Below the pieces are notes generated by a model. The model did no database searches, was not told the origin of the DNA, and saw nothing but the letters and a program-made list of their open reading frames with translations. Positions 60,101 to 64,000 of a stretch of 64,000 nucleotides of DNA are shown piece by piece. The stretch covers positions 611,048-675,047 of the forward strand of contig MNCI01013865.1 of assembly GCA_015680685.1 (NCBI GenBank), read 5' to 3'. The DNA comes from Gnetum montanum (lineage: Eukaryota > Streptophyta > Gnetopsida > Gnetales > Gnetaceae). Made by a program: the position numbers and the translations under genes. Every line of letters starts with the position of its first letter. Within the stretch, counting starts at the first letter, position 1.

Positions 60101-61326
60101 CGGCCTTACCGGGGCCAAACGGCAACGGAAATGGCGGGAGGTCCTTCTGCACGTCCTCGACGGTGAGGGGCGGATCCAAGGTCCAGTCCTCGTGCAGCCA
60201 CCCAAGCTCCTGACAATTCTTAAAATGGCGATTGTAGTGGGTGTGGTACTCACGCATCTCATGGCCAATTTTCCCAATAACGTCGGTGCGCACGTTGTTG
60301 GTCGCCGTAAATGCCATTATTGCCGTTTCGGCCCAGGCCAACGTATCGCCGTCACCAAGTAGTTGGTTGTCATGTATGAAAAACCTGTACCATACAGCGT
60401 AAGCTTATTTTACATTTTGCACATCGACTTCCCCTACATTACACACAGACAACAAAAATAGAAAAGTAGACACCAACAAAAACTACTTACCCGCCCGTGT
60501 AGTACACCGTGCCTTGTGGGTTCTGGAAATACGTCGACACATGGCGAGCCACGAACAACGTGTTATATGCATGATAACAGTTGAAACGGGCCATGCCCCA
60601 GATCCAGTGTAAGCTCCTCAGACCGCGGGCGCTGAGCACTTGGTCCTCGGGATAACCCGTGTCGATGGCTCCATCTATCAGGTAAGCCAGAATCCCCTGC
60701 GCAGACCCCGCCAATAGGTGCTCCAAAATGGCACCGGCGACATCCCCAGTCACATTAGACCAGACAATGATGCTAAAGTTGCGCAAGAGAAACTACAGAA
60801 ACTCCAGCGCCCCCTTTCGGAACCAGATGGCCTTCCCCTGCACTCGTGTGTGAGGGGGAGGGACATTGGGGATGATGGGGTTCAGCCAACACAAAACCCC
60901 AATGAGGTCTAGCACAATCAGGATGGGCTTCAGCGTGACACTGTACAGAACTACCATAGCATATATTAACACTACATTTGCATTTGCACGACTAACACAG
61001 AAAAACTCATAAAATGCACCCAGGCCGAAATCGCCCAAACCCTTGCAATAACGCGAGGTTCGTCCCTGACAACAGCGATAAACGAAACCCCTTCAAACCC
61101 TCGCATTAGCCCGTGGTCCATAACTCGGAATCGACAGACACGCAAACGAAAATACACCACGAAAAGCAGCCATAGAAATGAACATAAGCATGTAAGGAAC
61201 GACTAACTGGTTCAACGGCGCGGGGTCTCGAACGTCGATCAACGCCTGCGAAACACGGTATAGAGTTGCTTGCATTTCATCGATCTTGGCCAGTTTTGTG
61301 TTTTTCTTCTTGCTCTTCGGTGCCAT
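57194..61326 (-). pseudogene. Antisense eight-exon gene inside element G intron (unknown protein, 1,118 codons)
   Basis: Exons, high to low: 61208-61326, 60491-60940, 60110-60384, 58972-60012, 58617-58892, 58418-58546, 57522-58339, 57194-57442. They total 3,357 bases, every junction is GT-AG, and all phases agree; introns are 70-267 bases. The frame has six stops, all TAG (plus coordinates 60793, 59873, 59714, 59336, 58780, 57954), consistent with decayed CAG. Residues 1-39 are Lys-rich. Residues 43-101 resemble an FCP1/HAD phosphatase start (ILIVLDLIGVL, then FLLRNFSIIVWS), but the second motif-I Asp is lacking. Middle exons are unrecognised. Residues about 630-720 contain imperfect repeats around (E/R)(V/R)APATxxS. 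The 763-1036 part is rich in coiled coil (RRLQRSKEKAESLTKEVEDL). Tat elements such as Grande and Retand are known to carry antisense extra ORFs, so this is likely an element-borne gene. Confidence 0.75.
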
Positions 61327-61475
61327 TGTGACGGCTTCAGAATTCTTTCACAGCCTAACACTTGCAAATCTTGACGAGATTACACGCCCTAATTCTCTGT
61401 TCTTTCTCTTCTCAGCAACAATTACGAATTTGAATTCTCGATAGCCAACAGCCTGTTCTCATCGAAGAACCACCT

Positions 61476-61483
61476 ACTTATAC
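61476..61483 (-). promoter_or_regulatory. TATA box of the antisense gene
   Basis: The minus strand reads GTATAAGTAG here, about 150 bases before the antisense start codon at 61326. That leaves room for a start site near 61450 and a 5' UTR of roughly 125 bases. The UTR has a pyrimidine/purine bias and no upstream ATG in strong context that I can see. Confidence 0.55.
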
Positions 61484-61738
61484 ACGAGGATCACTGACTT
61501 ATTATCAGAATTAAGCAGGACTTTCCTGAAACGGAATCCAAAAATCCAGATATTAATGCGGCCGATATCGCACGCGCCACTATCCGAAATGACATTAAAC
61601 TACCACATCTTATCACCTCGTAATCGGGTTACATTGATTACAACTTGTCTATAATATTCAAAATTCAGTTAGCCTCCCATGGTCGGTGACATCACATCAC
61701 TTGTCCCCTAACCATGTACGCACTCACCGGTTTTGCAG

Positions 61739-62170
61739 GACAGACGGAGAATGGACGCCATAGTTTCAGCACCCTTAACTTTGACCGGCCCACACGGGAC
61801 ATTAATTAGACAGTTCGACTCCACGTTCGTAGATGCCACCCTCCCTTTAGAAAGCGTAACCATAGCAGCATCGGAGACATCCCCAGAATGGCTAGAACAG
61901 TCAACGCGCACGCTAGACCTAGAGGCTGGAGACATAACCGAGGACCCCCTCAGTGAAGTCCCTATCGTTACACATAGGGGTGAGGCTAAAATGCTTAAAG
62001 TCAGCTCTTTGTTAAACAAAAAAATGCACAACGCAATAAAATGGGTCCTGCAAGACAACATTACTATCTTTGTATGGTCATACGAGGATATGCCTGGGTT
62101 AGCAGACGTCAACGGCAACGAATTAGCAAATCCTGTGAATCATGTATACTTGAAGCGGTATTTCATCTAG
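61739..62170 (+). pseudogene. Element G polymerase, N-terminal start only
   Basis: This exon opens right after an acceptor site and encodes about 143 residues ending at TAG 62168. The segment EAKMLKVSSLLNKKM, then NITIFVWSYEDMPGL, corresponds to the region just before reverse transcriptase in Ty3/gypsy polyproteins (L...N.DVFAWS..DMPGI). No reverse transcriptase core follows; instead a tandem array begins about 35 bases on. Element G is therefore defective and depends on other elements for enzymes. Confidence 0.8.
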
Positions 62171-62205
62171 CAGCATCTACGGTGTCGATAGCAGGCATGG
62201 CAGTA

Positions 62206-62730
62206 CTCGTACGCTACGACGTAAAACTGGCACTGCTCGTCCGCTACGACGTAAAACTGGCACTGCTCGTCCACTACGACGTAAAACTGGCATTGCACGT
62301 CTGCTACGATGTAAAACTGGCACTGATCATCCGCCACGACATAAAACTGGCATGCCTTGCACACGTCCGCCATGACACTAAACTGGCAGGTGGTAACCGT
62401 CCGCTACGACGTAAAACTAGCAATGTTGTACAGGTCCGCCAAGACGAAAAACTGGCATCTTTTTCACGCGTCCGCCACGATGCTAAACTGGCACCAGTAA
62501 GTAGTCGTCTACTGAGATGTAAAACCAGCACAGACTCATCCCTGGGTCATGACGTGAAACTGACACCCACAGCATGGTCTGCTGAGACCATAAATCAGCC
62601 ATACCACCGTCTGCTATGACGTAAAACTAGCACCTTTCGGTCTGCCCGGACTTTAATCGGGACCATGGTCTGCTGGGACTTAAAACCAGTAATGGAAGTC
62701 TGCCAGGACTTAAAACTGGGATGTCCAGAC
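62206..62730 (+). repeat. Tandem array of ~30-bp units in element G 3' region
   Basis: The first units are exactly 30 bases apart (62206, 62236, 62266, 62296), each with the core CGCTACGACGTAAAACTGGCA or a close variant. Later units are spaced 40 bases or more and drift (GTCTGC..GGACTTAAAAC). A long plus-strand frame through the array is a by-product of the 30-base period. Hypervariable tandem repeats in the 3' untranslated region are known for Tat-lineage elements. Confidence 0.9.
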
Positions 62731-63775
62731 CGCTACCATGTTCAAGCGAGCATGATCATTCTTGTACAGCTGCAAAACAGAAGGGGTGGGATACGGAAAT
62801 AGTCCCAGTGTTGTCACCCCACCGGCATGCTACTGATTTCTTAGATAAGCTAAGAGGCATCTTACTGATCCCTCGGAGATGCCGCAACCGCACCCACTGC
62901 AGTGGTGGTACCTCTGAGAGTTTAGCCTCGACAGTCGAAGCTCCGACGAAATCCTCATCGGCAACGGCCTCGGGAATCCTCGCCAATCATCGCTATCGGG
63001 CGCCGGCCTCGCAGATTCATCTGGCCGGTTCCTTATGCGGCCAGTTAGCTGTGCTGTGTCTGATGCCTTTTGGCGAAGATATGCAGCGCCAATCGTCAGG
63101 ATTGGCGGCTCCACCCGAGTGCTCCGGCTCCTTCTTTACAGCCCATTCGCTCTATCTCACATCAAACGACGTTTGTTTCAAGAACCTCGCCTCTTGTCTA
63201 TGAGCAATGGTGTCCTCTGCTTCCTTTTTATGGTTGCAGGTTACTTGCCTTGGAGAATGTCGTCCAAAGGTGCATCCATCTGAACGGTAAAGTACAACAG
63301 CATGTTGAAAGGGCTGCTCAGGTCTACCCGACCACTTAGCTCTTCACGTCTATACCCCGCACAATCCTGCCCTCAACTCTGGTTCTCCTTCATCCCCACC
63401 ACCCGATACCCATACGCAACACCTACATACGCAAGTATTCATTTTCCACACTCACGCTAGCAGAGACATCGCAAAAGTGACATGCAATGCTCCTTTTGCA
63501 CGCATTCCTGCTATAACCGGTAACAGAGAAACCTCAGGCTGACGCGCTACGCTCATCTGAAAGCATTCTTGTTGACCACGTATACCCCTACCATCATAAT
63601 TCATTTTGCATTTTTTCCCAAACCTGTTTTTAGCTCCATCTCTCTATCTTCCATACCTGCAAGTCGTGCTCTTCCATGTTGATAGGGCAACACTTGAGTA
63701 GCCATGGATGAATGATGTTCTTGCTTCTACCGATCCGGTGTTTCGTATTCTTTGTCGACGTCTTTCGGGTAAGTG
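62731..63775. other. GC-rich unidentified part of the element G 3' region
   Basis: This block has higher G+C at 62780-63200 and an intron-end-like TTGCAG|G near 63238. Open frames exist on both strands (for example 62721-63203 plus and 62830-63114 minus), but none is recognised. It may be 3' untranslated DNA of element G or a captured host fragment. No polypurine tract could be fixed. Confidence 0.35.
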
Positions 63776-64000
63776 TAACGACGGAAAACGTCGGCAGCTG
63801 GAAATACCGATTGAAATTCTGTGTACACAGCTTTAACCACGGATCCGCGCGAGGGCTAAGCTGGAAAAACGAATCCGCGGTGCCCTGAACGGTCTTGTCG
63901 ATCAGACAGGGACTTACGGGTCGGTAAAAGCGGTGATGATTACGGATTTTTGCATGACGTAATTTGTTGCGAGAGATTGTAAAACGGGGAGACAACGACG
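63776..64000 (-). repeat. LTR of element G family, inverted, running off the window
   Basis: The reverse complement matches the end of LTR G (52490-52644), including ACAAGACCGTTCAGGGCACC and CTGCCGACGTTTTC, up to the terminal TTACA. Next to it is no tRNA-Asn PBS, so this is probably the 3' LTR or a solo LTR of another insertion in opposite orientation. Confidence 0.8.

Larger units (their letters stand above)
56707..61738 (+). other. Predicted 5.0-kb intron between protease and polymerase of element G
   Basis: The donor is CATTTTCAG|GTTAGC and the acceptor CCGGTTTTGCAG|GACAG. Both boundaries are phase 0 and their joining links the protease frame to the polymerase frame. Ogre elements (Tat lineage) are known to have an intron at this position. 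Here it contains a complete antisense gene. Three copies of AGATGGCCCGCAACGGCC-like units lie at 56881-57005, before that gene's 3' end. Confidence 0.65.

Noticed and set aside
62041-62619. 192-codon frame through the tandem array, with repeated RYDVKLAL
   Set aside because: The repeat unit is 30 bases, a multiple of three, so an open frame arises automatically; it has no independent start and degrades with the array.
62206-62730. CRISPR-like array
   Set aside because: Units are contiguous, without unique spacers, and the context is a plant retrotransposon.
1-64000. Transfer RNA or ribosomal RNA genes
   Set aside because: Reading by eye found only PBS segments complementary to tRNA ends, no complete cloverleaf sequence; a covariance-model scan would be needed to exclude them.

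Overview
This is a repeat-dense stretch of a large plant nuclear genome. The evidence is one intron-rich plant-type receptor kinase gene, short GT-AG introns, Athila- and Tat-like Ty3/gypsy retrotransposons, a plant LINE, foldback elements, and a pervasive CAG-to-TAG decay signature typical of old cytosine-methylated plant DNA. Species cannot be fixed; a gymnosperm or other large-genome seed plant would fit. There is a 49-base N gap at 47677-47725 and a single N near 5467.

Layout. 1-8401: plus-strand Athila-like remains (integrase, long 3' region), then a decayed ORF for a putative plant-transposon protein with coiled coils, then a 3' LTR (LTR A). 8920-15781: the one apparently intact host gene, a minus-strand LRR-VIII/HPCA1-like receptor kinase of 18 exons whose phases all agree (970 aa); its tenth intron holds an antisense LINE remnant. 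17236-20440: foldback element, three tandem 0.4-kb repeats, other short repeats. 20458-22330: subtilase pseudogene pieces. 23357-33122: minus-strand Athila-like copy split by a complete nested non-autonomous element with two LTRs, PBS, PPT and near-perfect target duplication (26798-31368). 33810-34635: solo LTR with perfect ATGCA duplication. 35600-36915: second foldback copy, tandem repeats, another foldback. 37014-45187: third Athila-like copy, minus strand, from LTR to gag.

45188-51233: element F, a gag-protease-only LTR element with a tRNA-Asn PBS and an unusually long (3.1 kb) 5' LTR that contains a spliced, deleted fragment of an M1 aminopeptidase gene. 51238-63775: element G, Tat-like, also with a tRNA-Asn PBS. 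Its gag-protease exon (52891-56706) can be joined in phase, across a 5.0-kb GT-AG intron, to the start of the polymerase (61739). Inside that intron, on the opposite strand, lies an eight-exon gene with seven small phase-consistent introns, its own TATA box, and 1,118 codons broken only by six TAG codons. This antisense gene inside a retrotransposon intron is the most remarkable feature of the window. A 30-bp tandem array follows the truncated polymerase, and an inverted LTR of the same family begins at 63776.

A second theme is LTR promoter structure. In the Athila-like family every U3 between the LTR start and the TATA box is packed with short palindromes, but the palindrome differs among copies (GATATC, GGGCCC/GTCGAC, or a CATTG type). 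In element G the same region is rich in TACGC/GCGTA.
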